DNA from: Rhodanobacter humi
GTDB taxonomy: Bacteria; Pseudomonadota; Gammaproteobacteria; Xanthomonadales; Rhodanobacteraceae
NCBI RefSeq assembly: GCF_041107455.1
Contig: NZ_JBGBPY010000001.1
Location: forward strand, 3,844,001 to 3,908,000
Length of the DNA: 64,000 nucleotides
Direction of reading: 5' to 3'
Both the position numbers and the translations under genes were made by a program. Positions 8,268-22,730 of the stretch are shown here, one piece after another (within the stretch, counting starts at the first letter, position 1; every line of letters starts with the position of its first letter). The notes below the pieces were generated by a model. It did no database searches and had not been told where the DNA came from. It saw only the letters and a list, made by a program, of their open reading frames with translations.

Positions 8268-9395
8268 ATGTCCATCCCTGCTCTGCTTGCCCTCGAAGAC
8301 GGCAGCGTGTTCCGCGGCCACGCCGTGGGCGCGACTGGCGAAACCGTCGGCGAGGTGGTTTTCAACACCGCCATGACCGGTTACCAGGAGATCCTCACCG
8401 ATCCCTCGTACAGCCGGCAGATCGTCACCCTGACCTATCCCCACATCGGCAACACCGGCTGCAACGCCGAGGATGCCGAGTCCGACCGGGTGCATGCCGC
8501 CGGTCTGATCGTGCGCGACGTGCCGCGCCGGGCGAGCAACTGGCGCAGCAGCGAAAGCCTGCCCGATTACCTGAAGCGCCACGGCCTGGTGGCGATCGCT
8601 GGCATCGACACACGCCGGCTCACCCGCATCCTGCGCGACAAGGGGGCGCTGGCCGGCTGCATCGTGGCCGGCGAGACCGTGGACGAGGCCGCCGCGCTGG
8701 CCAAGGCGCGCGCCTTCCCGGGCCTGAACGGCATGGACCTGGCCAAGGTGGTGTGCACCGACAAGTCTTATGCGTGGAACGCGGGCGTCTACGACCTCGA
8801 CCGGCAGGCCTTCAACCAGCCGGCAAAGCGCTTCAAGGTCGTCGCCTACGACTTCGGCGTGAAGCACAACATCCTGCGCCTGCTCGCCGAGCAGGGTTGC
8901 GACATCACCGTGGTGCCGGCGCAGACCCCGGCCACCGAGGTGCTGGCGATGCGGCCGGACGGTGTGTTCCTCTCCAACGGTCCCGGCGATCCGGCGGCCT
9001 GCGACTACGCGATCACTGCCACCAAGGCTTTTCTCGACGCGAAGATCCCGCTGTTCGGCATCTGCCTCGGCCACCAGATCATGGGCCTGGCGCTGGGCGC
9101 GAAGACGCTGAAGATGAAGTTCGGCCACCACGGCGCGAACCATCCGGTGAAGGACCACGACGACGGCCGTGTGCTGATCACCAGCCAGAACCACGGTTTC
9201 GCGGTGGATCCGGCCACGCTGCCGGCGAACGTGCGCGTCACCCACAGCTCGCTGTTCGATGGCACGCTGCAAGGCTTCGCGCTCACCGACCGCCCCGCGT
9301 TCTGCTTCCAGGGTCACCCGGAAGCCTCGCCCGGCCCCCACGACATCGGTTATCTGTTCGACCGGTTTGCCAAGCTGATGCAGGAGGCCCGCTGA
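8268..9395 (+). CDS. carA: Carbamoyl-phosphate synthase small (glutaminase) subunit
   Basis: Encodes 375 residues. The N-terminal domain starts [17 protein letters not shown]. The C-terminal class I amidotransferase domain has the nucleophile elbow [11 protein letters not shown] and the His/Glu pair in [11 protein letters not shown]. It hydrolyses glutamine and channels ammonia to CarB to make carbamoyl phosphate for arginine and pyrimidine synthesis. The ATG at 8268 was chosen over an upstream in-frame start at 8193 because homologues begin here. The stop is one base before the carB start. Confidence 0.97.
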   Translation: MSIPALLALEDGSVFRGHAVGATGETVGEVVFNTAMTGYQEILTDPSYSRQIVTLTYPHIGNTGCNAEDAESDRVHAAGLIVRDVPRRASNWRSSESLPDYLKRHGLVAIAGIDTRRLTRILRDKGALAGCIVAGETVDEAAALAKARAFPGLNGMDLAKVVCTDKSYAWNAGVYDLDRQAFNQPAKRFKVVAYDFGVKHNILRLLAEQGCDITVVPAQTPATEVLAMRPDGVFLSNGPGDPAACDYAITATKAFLDAKIPLFGICLGHQIMGLALGAKTLKMKFGHHGANHPVKDHDDGRVLITSQNHGFAVDPATLPANVRVTHSSLFDGTLQGFALTDRPAFCFQGHPEASPGPHDIGYLFDRFAKLMQEAR

Positions 9396-9396
9396 G

Positions 9397-12620
<3,224 letters not shown>

Positions 12621-12624
<4 letters not shown>

Positions 12625-13100
12625 GCGCTCGCGCCCCCATCACCAAGAACGGTTCGGAGCGCCTGCGCGCCGAGCTGGAGCGTCTGAAGTCGACGGAGCG
12701 TCCGCGCATCATCGCGGCGATCGCCGAGGCCCGTGCCCACGGCGACCTCAAGGAGAACGCTGAGTACCACGCCGCGCGCGAGCTGCAGAGCTTCATCGAG
12801 GGCCGTATCGCCCAACTGGAGGCGCTGCTCTCCACCGCCCAGGTGATCGATGTGTCGCGACTCAACCCCGGCAGCAAGGTGGTGTTCGGCGCGATCGTGG
12901 ACCTGGCGGACGAGGACAGCGGCGCCGAGGTGACCTACCAGATCGTGGGCGACCTCGAGGCCGACATCAAGCAGGGTCTGATCGCGGTCTCCTCGCCGAT
13001 CGCGCGCGCGCTGATCGGCAAGCTCGAGGGCGACAGCTTCGAGTTCAACGCGCCGAACGGCGTGAAGCGCTACGAGATCACCGGCGTGCGCTACGCGTGA
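12621..13100 (+). CDS. greA: Transcription elongation factor GreA
   Basis: Encodes 159 residues. The N-terminal coiled coil holds [20 protein letters not shown], including the conserved acidic tip and the [12 protein letters not shown] signature. The C-terminal FKBP-like domain ends [14 protein letters not shown]. GreA stimulates transcript cleavage in backtracked RNA polymerase. The ATG overlaps the carB stop (ATGA), and a strong terminator follows 21 bases after the stop, so it is the last gene of carA-carB-greA. Confidence 0.97.
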
Positions 13101-13121
13101 TCGGGCGGTCAGGTTGAATGC

Positions 13122-13153
13122 AAAGGCCCCGCTCGTGCGGGGCCTTTGTTTTT
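13122..13153 (+). terminator. Intrinsic terminator of carAB-greA
   Basis: A perfect GC-rich stem AAAGGCCCCGC / GCGGGGCCTTT with a short TCGT loop is followed by GTTTTT. It is a textbook rho-independent terminator. Confidence 0.92.
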
Positions 13154-13184
13154 CCGGCTTGCGCGCAGCCGGCGCGACGGACAA

Positions 13185-13212
13185 CAAAAAAGCCGCGCAT
13201 GGCGCGGCCTTT
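13185..13212 (-). terminator. Intrinsic terminator of rpmJ
   Basis: Read on the - strand, AGGCCGCGCC and GCGCGGC pair around a short AT loop and are followed by six T residues. It lies about 25 bases after the rpmJ stop and converges with the greA terminator. Confidence 0.88.
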
Positions 13213-13235
13213 CGTCGGCACAAGCCGCGCCGGAA

Positions 13236-13361
13236 TCAGCGCTGGCGGGCCTTGAAACGCGGGTTGCTCTTGCAGATCACGAACACCTTGCCGCGACGAC
13301 GCACGATCTTGCAGTCGCGGTGCCGCGCCTTGGCGGACTTCAACGAGTTAAGCACCTTCAC
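13236..13361 (-). CDS. rpmJ: 50S ribosomal protein L36, YkgO (zinc-free) type
   Basis: Encodes a 41-residue L36 starting [20 protein letters not shown] and ending [10 protein letters not shown]. The start is GTG at 13361, chosen because AGGAG lies seven bases upstream and the product then aligns end to end with L36; no ATG gives the right length. The usual zinc ligands (CxxC and a later His) are largely replaced, leaving Cys17 and Cys30, as in YkgO-type paralogues that do not need zinc. A good promoter and terminator bracket it as a single-gene unit. Confidence 0.93.
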   Translation of the reverse strand: MKVLNSLKSAKARHRDCKIVRRRGKVFVICKSNPRFKARQR

Positions 13362-13400
13362 GGCGAGCTCCTGATACCAAACGAAAAAATCTAGCGCGCA

Positions 13401-13429
13401 AGTATAACTTGCTGAATCGCCAGCCACAA
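13401..13429 (-). promoter_or_regulatory. Putative sigma-70 promoter of rpmJ
   Basis: On the - strand TTGTGG (13429-13424) and TATACT (13406-13401) are separated by 17 bases, about 40 bases upstream of the rpmJ GTG. Confidence 0.65.
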
Positions 13430-13438
13430 GTCGCCTTG

Positions 13439-14350
13439 TCAGTCGTCGACGCCGTGGGCGGACTCCGCCACGGTGGCGAGGAATTGCGCCAATACCGGTG
13501 ACGGGTCACCGACCCGGCTGGCCACGGCCAGCAGCAGGTGGGCCTCGTGGTCGGCCAACGGTACATAACTGACGCCGGCGAGGCGCACCGCGCGCATCGT
13601 CGCCGGCACCAGTGCCATGCCGAGGCCGGCGGCCACCAGCGCCAGCAGGCCGTTGATCTGCTGGGCCTGCTGCACGATGCGGGGCTGGAAGCCGGCTTCG
13701 GCCGCCAGCGTCCGCAGGCGGTCGTGCAAGGTGGCAGCCAGCTCGCGCGGCTGGGTGACGAAGGCTTCGTCGGCCACCTCGCCCATGCGCAGTTCGCCGC
13801 GTGCGGCCAGCGGGTGGCTGGAGGGCAGGGCGAGCAGCAGGGGCTCGCGGTCGAGCACGCGCAACTGCAACTGGCGCGCAGCCTGGATATGGCTGGGCTG
13901 GTCGCGCACGAAACCCACGTCGATCTCGTTGGCCAGCAAGGCCGCGAATTGCGGCTCGGTGTACATCTCGCACAACTGGATGTTCACCTCGGGCGCCACC
14001 TGCCGGTGACGCAGCAGGGCGCGCGGCAGGGCGGGGTGGAACGATACCGACAACGTGTAGGCCAGCCGCAATTGGCCGCTGTGGCCGGCTGCCGCCGCCG
14101 TGGCGCGACTGCGTGCCAGTTCGGCCTGCGCCAGGACCTGCCGCGCCTGTTCCAGGAAGACCCGTCCGGGCTCGGTCAGGGCGACCCGGCGCTTGCTGCG
14201 CTCAAGCAGCGATACGCCGAGGTCCCGTTCCAGCGCCTGGATCTGCTGGGAAAGCGGTGGCTGGGAGATGTGCAGGCGGATCGCGGCGCGGGTGAAGCTC
14301 AACTCCTCGGCGACCGCGACGAAGTAGCGCAATTGACGGAAGTCAAACAT
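13439..14350 (-). CDS. LysR-family transcriptional regulator
   Basis: Encodes 303 residues. The N-terminal winged helix is canonical ([20 protein letters not shown], about residues 19-40) followed by a linker helix and a periplasmic-binding-like effector domain (about 90-300). The effector-domain layout resembles the BenM/CatM/HcaR branch, but I cannot assign an effector. No divergent partner gene lies upstream; an AT-rich palindrome 24-42 bases upstream may be its own operator. It lies downstream of fadH on the same strand, with a dispersed repeat between them. Confidence 0.9.
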   Translation of the reverse strand: MFDFRQLRYFVAVAEELSFTRAAIRLHISQPPLSQQIQALERDLGVSLLERSKRRVALTEPGRVFLEQARQVLAQAELARSRATAAAAGHSGQLRLAYTLSVSFHPALPRALLRHRQVAPEVNIQLCEMYTEPQFAALLANEIDVGFVRDQPSHIQAARQLQLRVLDREPLLLALPSSHPLAARGELRMGEVADEAFVTQPRELAATLHDRLRTLAAEAGFQPRIVQQAQQINGLLALVAAGLGMALVPATMRAVRLAGVSYVPLADHEAHLLLAVASRVGDPSPVLAQFLATVAESAHGVDD

Positions 14351-14373
14351 AGTCGAAATGCATATAAGGAACG

Positions 14374-14392
14374 ATCTAAATATATATTAGAT
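14374..14392. promoter_or_regulatory. AT-rich inverted repeat, candidate LysR operator
   Basis: ATCTAA (14374-14379) and TTAGAT (14387-14392) are perfect inverted arms around seven A/T bases, in a strikingly AT-rich island just upstream of the LysR start. This fits the T-N11-A style of LysR sites and autoregulation. The rest of 14393-14555 shows nothing I could assign, including a run of C residues near 14499. Confidence 0.45.
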
Positions 14393-14555
14393 ACTTGAAC
14401 GCGTCGCTCATAAAATGCCTCTCGTCCCATCATCAACCCCCTCCCCCGATGGTGGTGACCCTCGCCTCGCAGCGACGCTAGACACGATACTGGCCACTCC
14501 CCCCCCGGGCCCTATCGATGCGTCGTTTCGCGAGGCGTTTTCTTTGGCTCTATTC

Positions 14556-14612
14556 GTGCGTTCGTCCGTGAACGCGAAGATCAAACGGGCGGCCATCCAT
14601 GGCCGCACTTTT
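14556..14612 (-). repeat. Dispersed 57-bp repeat, copy B
   Basis: This is the inverted copy of the element at 3431-3487, with 51 of 57 matching bases. Read on the - strand it lies 17 bases after the fadH stop and contains a near-perfect stem GCGGCCAT/ATGGCCGC, so it may also work as a 3' hairpin for fadH mRNA. Confidence 0.75.
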
Positions 14613-14628
14613 CATGGACAGGCCAAGG

Positions 14629-17076
<2,448 letters not shown>

Positions 17077-17078
17077 TC

Positions 17079-17759
17079 ATGAGCCGAACCGCCGCCGTCC
17101 CCGTGCTGACCATCGACGGCCCCTCGGGCTCGGGCAAGGGCACGATCAGCCGGCGGGTGGCCGAGCACCTGGGCTGGCGGCTGCTGGACTCGGGCGCCCT
17201 GTACCGGGCGGTGGGCTACGCCGCCGGGGCGGCGGGGCTGGATCTTTCCGACGCCGACGCCGTGACCCGCTGCGCGCAGGCCACGAAGATCCGCTTCCAG
17301 CCCAGCACCGACGGCAGCGACACCCGCATCCTGGTCAACGGCCACGACGCCACCGACGAGCTGCGCACCGAGACCGCCGGTGCGGCGGCCTCGGCGATCG
17401 CCTCGATCGCCCCGGTACGGCAGGCTCTGGTGGAGCTGCAGTTGGGCTTCCGCAAGGCGCCCGGCCTGGTGGCCGACGGGCGCGACATGGGTACGGTGAT
17501 CTTCCCGGATGCACCGTTCAAGGTGTTCCTCACCGCCAGCGCCGCCGAGCGGGCGAAAAGGCGCTATAAGCAGTTGAAGGAAAAGGGACTCAACGTTACA
17601 CTAGCGAGTCTGCAGCGCGAGATAGAGGCGCGTGACCATCGCGATGCATCGCGGACGGTCGCGCCGCTGAAGCCCGCGCCGGAGGCCGTGCTGGTGGATA
17701 CCACCGGCATGGACATTGACCAGGTAGTCACAAAGGTTCTCGCCGTCGTGCAGCCCTGA
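17079..17759 (+). CDS. cmk: Cytidylate kinase
   Basis: Encodes 226 residues. The P-loop GPSGSGKGT is at about residues 14-22, followed by the CMP-binding [15 protein letters not shown] segment, [15 protein letters not shown], and the lid region [16 protein letters not shown]. It phosphorylates CMP and dCMP. It starts 102 bases from the divergent ACBP gene and lies upstream of rpsA, a conserved pairing in gammaproteobacteria. Confidence 0.97.
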   Translation: MSRTAAVPVLTIDGPSGSGKGTISRRVAEHLGWRLLDSGALYRAVGYAAGAAGLDLSDADAVTRCAQATKIRFQPSTDGSDTRILVNGHDATDELRTETAGAAASAIASIAPVRQALVELQLGFRKAPGLVADGRDMGTVIFPDAPFKVFLTASAAERAKRRYKQLKEKGLNVTLASLQREIEARDHRDASRTVAPLKPAPEAVLVDTTGMDIDQVVTKVLAVVQP

Positions 17760-17928
17760 CCGGGCGGCGCGGCGGTTTCCGTTCCCCGGCCATGGTGGCC
17801 GTGGATTCAACCATGGTGGCGACGGGCGTGCCGCAAGGCCGTTCCGAAGACACCCCGACCGGTGGATCGCTGCCGGTGCAAGTCCCGCACGGGGCATCGC
17901 AGCCGTCCTTTCCCATTCTGGAATCAAC
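17760..17928 (+). other. rpsA leader region
   Basis: The 169-base cmk-rpsA gap holds a direct repeat CCATGGTGGC at 17790-17799 and 17811-17820 and several GC-rich inverted segments. rpsA leaders in gammaproteobacteria fold into structures bound by S1 for autoregulation, so this is a plausible site, but I could not derive a convincing fold by eye. Confidence 0.3.
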
Positions 17929-19602
17929 ATGACCGAAAGTTTTGCCGAACTGTTTGAACAGAGCCAGCAGGCCATCGCCAAGCTGAAGCCCGGCGCCATC
18001 GTCACCGGCATCGTGGTGGAAATCCGCAACGACGTCGTCGTGATCAACGCGGGCCTGAAGAGCGAAGGCATCGTCCCGATCGAGCAGTTCAAGGGCGAGG
18101 ACGGCACCCTCGAGGTGAGCGTCGGCGATCCCGTGAAGGTGGCTCTCGAAGCCCTGGAAGACGGTTTCGGCGAAACCAAGCTGTCGCGCGAGAAGGCCAA
18201 GCGCTCGATGGTGTGGGACGACCTCGAGGAGGCGTTCGACAAGGAGGAGACCATCAAGGGCATGATCTCCGGCAAGGTCAAGGGCGGCTTCACCGTCGAC
18301 ATCAAGGACGTCCGTGCGTTCCTGCCGGGCTCGCTGGTCGACGTGCGCCCGGTGCGCGAGCCGACCTACCTCGAGGGCAAGGAACTCGAGTTCAAGATCA
18401 TCAAGCTGGACCGCAAGCGCAACAACGTGGTGGTCAGCCGCCGCGCCGTCGTCGAGACCGAGTTCTCCGCCGAGCGCGAGCAGCTGCTGGAGCGCTTGGT
18501 CGAAGGCGCCGTGATCAAGGGCGTGGTGAAGAACCTCACCGACTACGGCGCGTTCGTGGACCTGGGTGGCATCGACGGCCTGCTGCACATCACCGACATG
18601 GCGTGGAAGCGCGTGCGTCATCCGAGCGAAGTCGTCAACGTCGGCGATGAGCTGGAAGTGCGCGTGCTGAAGTTCGACAAGGAGCGCAACCGCGTCTCGC
18701 TGGGCCTGAAGCAGCTGGGCGACGATCCGTGGGTGAACATCTCGCGTCGTTACCCGGTGGGTTCGCGCCTGTTCGGCAAGGTCTCCAACGTCACCGACTA
18801 CGGTTGCTTCGTCGAGATCGAGCCGGGCGTCGAAGGCCTGGTGCACGTGTCCGAGATGGACTGGACCAACAAGAACGTCAATCCGGCCAAGGTGGTGCAG
18901 GTCGGCGACGAGACCGAAGTGATGGTGCTGGACGTGGATGAAGAGCGTCGCCGCATCTCGCTGGGCATCAAGCAGACCCGCTCGAACCCGTGGGAAGCCT
19001 TCGCCGCCATGCACAAGAAGGGTGACAAGGTCTCCGGCCAGATCAAGTCGATCACCGACTTCGGCGTGTTCATCGGCCTGGACGGCGGTATCGACGGCCT
19101 GGTGCACCTGTCCGACATCTCCTGGCAGATGTCCGGCGAAGACCTCGTGCGCAACTTCAAGAAGGGCGACGAGATCGAGGCCGTGGTGCTGGCGGTGGAT
19201 CCGGAGCGCGAGCGCATCTCGCTCGGCATCAAGCAGATGGAGCAGGATCCGTTCGGCCAGTTCATGGCCAACCACACGCGCGGCAGCATCGTCACCGGCA
19301 CGGTGAAGGAAGTGGACGCCAAGGGTGCGGTGATCGACCTGGGCGAGGGCGTGGAGGGTTACCTGCGCGCCAACGACATCGCCAAGGAGCGCATCGATGA
19401 CGCCACCCAGCACCTCAAGGTGGGCGACAAGGTCGAGGCCAAGTTCACCGGCATGGACCGCAAGGGCCGTCAGCTGTCGCTGTCGATCCGCGCCAAGGAC
19501 GAGGAAGATGTGCAGGAAGCGCTGGCCGAGTACTCCTCGGCCGCCGGCGGCACCACCAAGCTCGGCGCGCTGCTCAAGGAGCAGCTGAACAAGGCCGAGT
19601 AA
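17929..19602 (+). CDS. rpsA: 30S ribosomal protein S1
   Basis: Encodes 557 residues, the gammaproteobacterial length, with six S1 (OB-fold) repeats; repeats 3-6 are recognisable from recurring blocks such as [39 protein letters not shown] and [20 protein letters not shown]. The N-terminus [13 protein letters not shown] matches the ribosome-anchoring segment. S1 brings mRNA to the 30S subunit. It is followed 81 bases later by ihfB, as in relatives. Confidence 0.98.
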   Translation: MTESFAELFEQSQQAIAKLKPGAIVTGIVVEIRNDVVVINAGLKSEGIVPIEQFKGEDGTLEVSVGDPVKVALEALEDGFGETKLSREKAKRSMVWDDLEEAFDKEETIKGMISGKVKGGFTVDIKDVRAFLPGSLVDVRPVREPTYLEGKELEFKIIKLDRKRNNVVVSRRAVVETEFSAEREQLLERLVEGAVIKGVVKNLTDYGAFVDLGGIDGLLHITDMAWKRVRHPSEVVNVGDELEVRVLKFDKERNRVSLGLKQLGDDPWVNISRRYPVGSRLFGKVSNVTDYGCFVEIEPGVEGLVHVSEMDWTNKNVNPAKVVQVGDETEVMVLDVDEERRRISLGIKQTRSNPWEAFAAMHKKGDKVSGQIKSITDFGVFIGLDGGIDGLVHLSDISWQMSGEDLVRNFKKGDEIEAVVLAVDPERERISLGIKQMEQDPFGQFMANHTRGSIVTGTVKEVDAKGAVIDLGEGVEGYLRANDIAKERIDDATQHLKVGDKVEAKFTGMDRKGRQLSLSIRAKDEEDVQEALAEYSSAAGGTTKLGALLKEQLNKAE

Positions 19603-19683
19603 GCGTTGCGACACCGGTGCGGGGCGGCCATGAATCGCCCCGCACCACGCAGCGCGGAGTCACACGTCGCGGACACGGGGACC

Positions 19684-19986
19684 ATGACCAAATCCGAATT
19701 GATCGAGGCGCTGGCCAGGCGTCAGACCCATCTTGCGTTTGCCGATGTCGAGCTCGCGGTCAAGAGCGTGGTCGAGCAGATGAGCCAGGCGCTGTCCCAG
19801 GGCGAGCGCATCGAGGTGCGCGGCTTCGGCAGTTTCGCCTTGCATTACCGGCCGCCGCGCATGGGGCGCAATCCCAAGACCGGCGACTCGGTGGCGCTGC
19901 CCGGCAAGCACGTGCCGCACTTCAAGCCCGGCAAGGAGCTGCGCGAACGCGTCAACCAGCGGCTGGAAGAAGCCGTGGCCGGCTGA
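19684..19986 (+). CDS. ihfB: Integration host factor subunit beta
   Basis: Encodes 100 residues of the HU/IHF fold: [17 protein letters not shown] at the N-terminus and the DNA-bending arm with [23 protein letters not shown]-beta pairs with IHF-alpha (not in the window) and bends DNA sharply. The ATG at 19684 was chosen over an in-frame start at 19606 because the protein then matches the family start. It lies downstream of rpsA and ends in a strong terminator. Confidence 0.97.
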   Translation: MTKSELIEALARRQTHLAFADVELAVKSVVEQMSQALSQGERIEVRGFGSFALHYRPPRMGRNPKTGDSVALPGKHVPHFKPGKELRERVNQRLEEAVAG

Positions 19987-20012
19987 GGCCGCACGCGGAA
20001 TGAGATGTACCG

Positions 20013-20050
20013 AGGCAGGCGGCGTGAGCCGGTCCTGCCTTTGTTTTTTT
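20013..20050 (+). terminator. Intrinsic terminator of rpsA-ihfB
   Basis: AGGCAGG (20013-20019) pairs with CCTGCCT (20034-20040), with an inner CGG/CCG extension, and is followed by TTGTTTTTTT. The remaining gap to 20275 shows no feature I could assign. Confidence 0.88.
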
Positions 20051-20275
20051 GGAATCTCGAAAATCGCCGTCCTGGTGGTTTTTCGAGCCGGCGAGTCCGG
20101 CCAGCATCCTTCGGCTGTCCGCATTCGTTCGCGATGAATGGGTCCGGCGCCGATCAGGCACCGGCGTCCTTGTCGTGACAAGCCATCCTCGGTTCGCACG
20201 GGCACCGCTGAATCGCAACCGCATGGCCAGGTCCGCCTGCTGCGCCATGCGTGGACGATCGGGTAAAGTCGCCGG

Positions 20276-20533
20276 ATGCGCTTGATCGTGATCCTCATCC
20301 TCGTGTTCTTCGTCGCTGCCGGCGTGGTGGTGGGTGCGCTCAATGCCGACCTGGTTGGCTACGACTTCGCGTTTGCCCGCGTGCGGTTGCCCAAGGGGGC
20401 GGCCCTGCTGGCCGCGCTGGTGCTGGGCTGGCTGCTGGGCGGGCTCACTGCCTGGCTGGGCGTGAGCCTGCGGCAACGGCGCCTGCAACGGCAGCGCCGC
20501 AAGGAAGCCGGCAAGAAGACGGTCGGCGCATGA
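20276..20533 (+). CDS. lapA: LapA family membrane protein (DUF1049)
   Basis: Encodes 85 residues with two transmembrane helices (about 3-22 and 42-63) and a basic C-terminal tail (RQRRLQRQRRKEAGKK). This is the LapA/YciS family, partner of LapB in control of LPS assembly. The stop overlaps the lapB ATG by four bases. Confidence 0.9.
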   Translation: MRLIVILILVFFVAAGVVVGALNADLVGYDFAFARVRLPKGAALLAALVLGWLLGGLTAWLGVSLRQRRLQRQRRKEAGKKTVGA

Positions 20534-21702
20534 CGCCCTGGTACGCCTTGCTGCCGCTGGCGGCCGTCGCCTTCGTGCTGGGCTGGTGGGCGTCCCGTCG
20601 TGCCAGCGCGCGGCGCTCCGGCGCGGCGGTCAACGAGCTCTCCTCGGACTATTTCCGTGGCCTGAACTACCTGCTCAACGAGGAGCAGGACAAGGCGATC
20701 GAGGTCTTCCTCAAGCTGGCCGAGTACAACCGCGACACGGTCGAGACGCATCTCGCGCTGGGCAACCTGTTCCGCCGCCGTGGCGAGGTGGACCGGGCGA
20801 TCCGCCTGCACCAGCACCTGGTGTCGCGGCCGAACTTGTCCGAGCCGATGAAGACGGTGGCCCTGCTGGAACTGGGCGAGGACTACATGCGTGCGGGCCT
20901 GCTCGACCGCGCCGAGGCGCTGTTCGCTGACCTGGTGGCGATGAACGCCCATGCACCTTCGGCGCTGCGCCACCTGATCGCGATCTACCAGCACGAGCGC
21001 GACTGGAACAAGGCGATCGAGCACGCGCGCCGGCTGGAGGTGATGACCGGCGAGGACGAGGCACCGATGATCGCGCAGTTCTACTGCGAGCTGGCCGAGC
21101 GTTCGCGCCAGCACGGCGCGCGGGTCGAGGCGCGCGACTATCTGGAACAGGCCTTCCGCTGCCAGCCCGATTGCGTGCGGGCCTGGATGCTGACCGGGCG
21201 GTTGCATGCCGAGGAAGCGCAGCATGCCGAGGCCGTGCAGGCCTACGAGGCGGCGGTCGGCGCGGACATCGCCTTCGTGCCCGAGATCCTGCCGCCGCTG
21301 CTGAACAGCTATGCCTGCTCGCAGCAGATGGATCGCGCTGAGCGTTTCCTGCGCGACATGCTGGGGCGTTACCACGGCATCTCGCCGGTGCTGGCGTTGA
21401 CCCGCCTGTACCAGCAGCGCGACGGCCAGCGGGCGGGTGTGGATTTCCTCACCGCCCAGCTGCGCCAGCGCCCTTCGGTGCGTGGCCTGATGGCGCTGAT
21501 CGACGCCACCATGGACCGGGTCGAGGGCGAGGCGCGCGAGAACTTCCTGATCCTGCGCGACCTCACCCGCAAGCTGCTGGAGGGGCAGGCGATGTACCGC
21601 TGCAGCCGCTGCGGCTTCGGCGCCAAGGCGCACCACTGGCAGTGTCCCAGCTGCAAGAGCTGGAGCACGATCCGGCCCATCCACGGCGTCGCCAACGAGT
21701 GA
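20530..21702 (+). CDS. lapB: LapB (YciM) lipopolysaccharide assembly protein
   Basis: Encodes 390 residues. An N-terminal membrane anchor (about 3-20) is followed by a run of TPR repeats (about 36-340). The C-terminus is a rubredoxin-like zinc module with Cys358/361 and Cys372/375 (CSRCGF...CPSC). LapB recruits FtsH to degrade LpxC and so balances LPS synthesis. Translationally coupled to lapA. It precedes envelope-glycan genes, fitting an LPS theme. Confidence 0.95.
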   Translation: MTPWYALLPLAAVAFVLGWWASRRASARRSGAAVNELSSDYFRGLNYLLNEEQDKAIEVFLKLAEYNRDTVETHLALGNLFRRRGEVDRAIRLHQHLVSRPNLSEPMKTVALLELGEDYMRAGLLDRAEALFADLVAMNAHAPSALRHLIAIYQHERDWNKAIEHARRLEVMTGEDEAPMIAQFYCELAERSRQHGARVEARDYLEQAFRCQPDCVRAWMLTGRLHAEEAQHAEAVQAYEAAVGADIAFVPEILPPLLNSYACSQQMDRAERFLRDMLGRYHGISPVLALTRLYQQRDGQRAGVDFLTAQLRQRPSVRGLMALIDATMDRVEGEARENFLILRDLTRKLLEGQAMYRCSRCGFGAKAHHWQCPSCKSWSTIRPIHGVANE

Positions 21703-21713
21703 CACGTTCTGCC

Positions 21714-22730
21714 ATGACCATCGGATGGTTGCTGCTGTCCTTCCTCATCGCTTGGCTGTCGGCGCGCGCGGCGATCGCCTATGCGCACCGTCGCGGCATG
21801 CTCGACCGTCCCGGCCAGCGGCGTTCGCACAGCATCCCCACGCCGCGTGGCGGCGGCATCGGCATCGTCCTCGCGGCGCTGGCCTGCCTGCCCGGGGTGC
21901 TGCTCGGCACAGCGGCATCGTGGTCGCCGCTGCTGGTGGCCGGCCTGCTGGCGGCGCTGCTGCTGGTGGCGCTGGCCGGCTGGTGGGACGACCACCGCTC
22001 GCTGCCGATCCTGCCGCGCTTCGGGGCGCAGTTGCTGGCGGCGCTGCTGTTCGCCGCCGCCTTGGCTGCGGATGGCCTGTCGTGGTGGTGGTTGCCCGTG
22101 CTGCTGCTGGCCGGCGCCTGGAGCATCAACCTGCACAATTTCATGGATGGCATCGACGGCCTGCTGGCCCAGCAGGCGATGTTCGTGGGCGCCGGGCTGG
22201 CGCTGCTGGCCTGGGGCGCCGGACAGGGGGCGCTGGCGCTGGCCGCGGCCTGCCTGGCCACGGCCAGCCTCGGCTTCTGGTGCCTGAACCGCTCGCCGGC
22301 GCGCATCTTCATGGGCGACGTGGGCAGTGGCAGCGTGGGCCTGCTGATCTTCGCGTTCACGGCGATGCTGTGGCGGGTCGAGACACGGCTGCTGTGGCCG
22401 GCGCTGATCCTGTCCTCGGCCTTCGTCGCCGATGCCAGCCTGACCTTGCTGTCACGGTTCTGTCGCGGACGGCGCTGGTACACTGCGCATCGCGAGCATC
22501 TGTACCAGTGGCTGGTCAGGTGCGGTCTTACGCATGCCGGGGGAGGCGCGATCTACATGACATGGAACGTGCTGCTTGCCGCGCCGCTGGCCTGGTTGGC
22601 CTTCAGTCATCCACGATGGGCCTTGCCGACTACCATGGGCACCTATCTGGCCGCGGCGGTGCTGTGGCTGCTGCTCAAGCGCCGTTGTCTGCGTCGCCAC
22701 CCGCCCAAGGACCGCCATGTCGCTGCGTAG
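21714..22730 (+). CDS. MraY/WecA-family undecaprenyl-phosphate glycosylphosphotransferase
   Basis: Encodes 338 residues, nearly all membrane-spanning (about ten helices). Family motifs are RRSHSIPTPRGGG near the N-terminus, the WWDDHRSL acidic loop, NFMDGIDGL, and FMGDVGSGS, with the basic HREHLYQ loop late in the protein. Such enzymes transfer a sugar-1-phosphate to undecaprenyl phosphate to start an O-antigen or related glycan. The ATG at 21714 puts the first helix at the N-terminus. The 3' end overlaps the next gene by 14 bases. The sugar substrate cannot be read from sequence. Confidence 0.88.
   Translation: MTIGWLLLSFLIAWLSARAAIAYAHRRGMLDRPGQRRSHSIPTPRGGGIGIVLAALACLPGVLLGTAASWSPLLVAGLLAALLLVALAGWWDDHRSLPILPRFGAQLLAALLFAAALAADGLSWWWLPVLLLAGAWSINLHNFMDGIDGLLAQQAMFVGAGLALLAWGAGQGALALAAACLATASLGFWCLNRSPARIFMGDVGSGSVGLLIFAFTAMLWRVETRLLWPALILSSAFVADASLTLLSRFCRGRRWYTAHREHLYQWLVRCGLTHAGGGAIYMTWNVLLAAPLAWLAFSHPRWALPTTMGTYLAAAVLWLLLKRRCLRRHPPKDRHVAA

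Noticed and set aside
14408-14608. A small protein-like frame (MRPWMAARLIFAF...) found in both 57-bp repeat copies
   Set aside because: It is the translation of the repeat itself, seen also after dnaK; the copies diverge without coding pattern.
17788-17820. A possible operator formed by the repeated CCATGGTGGC in the rpsA leader
   Set aside because: The repeat is short, GC-rich and not placed like a known S1 site; kept only as part of the leader.
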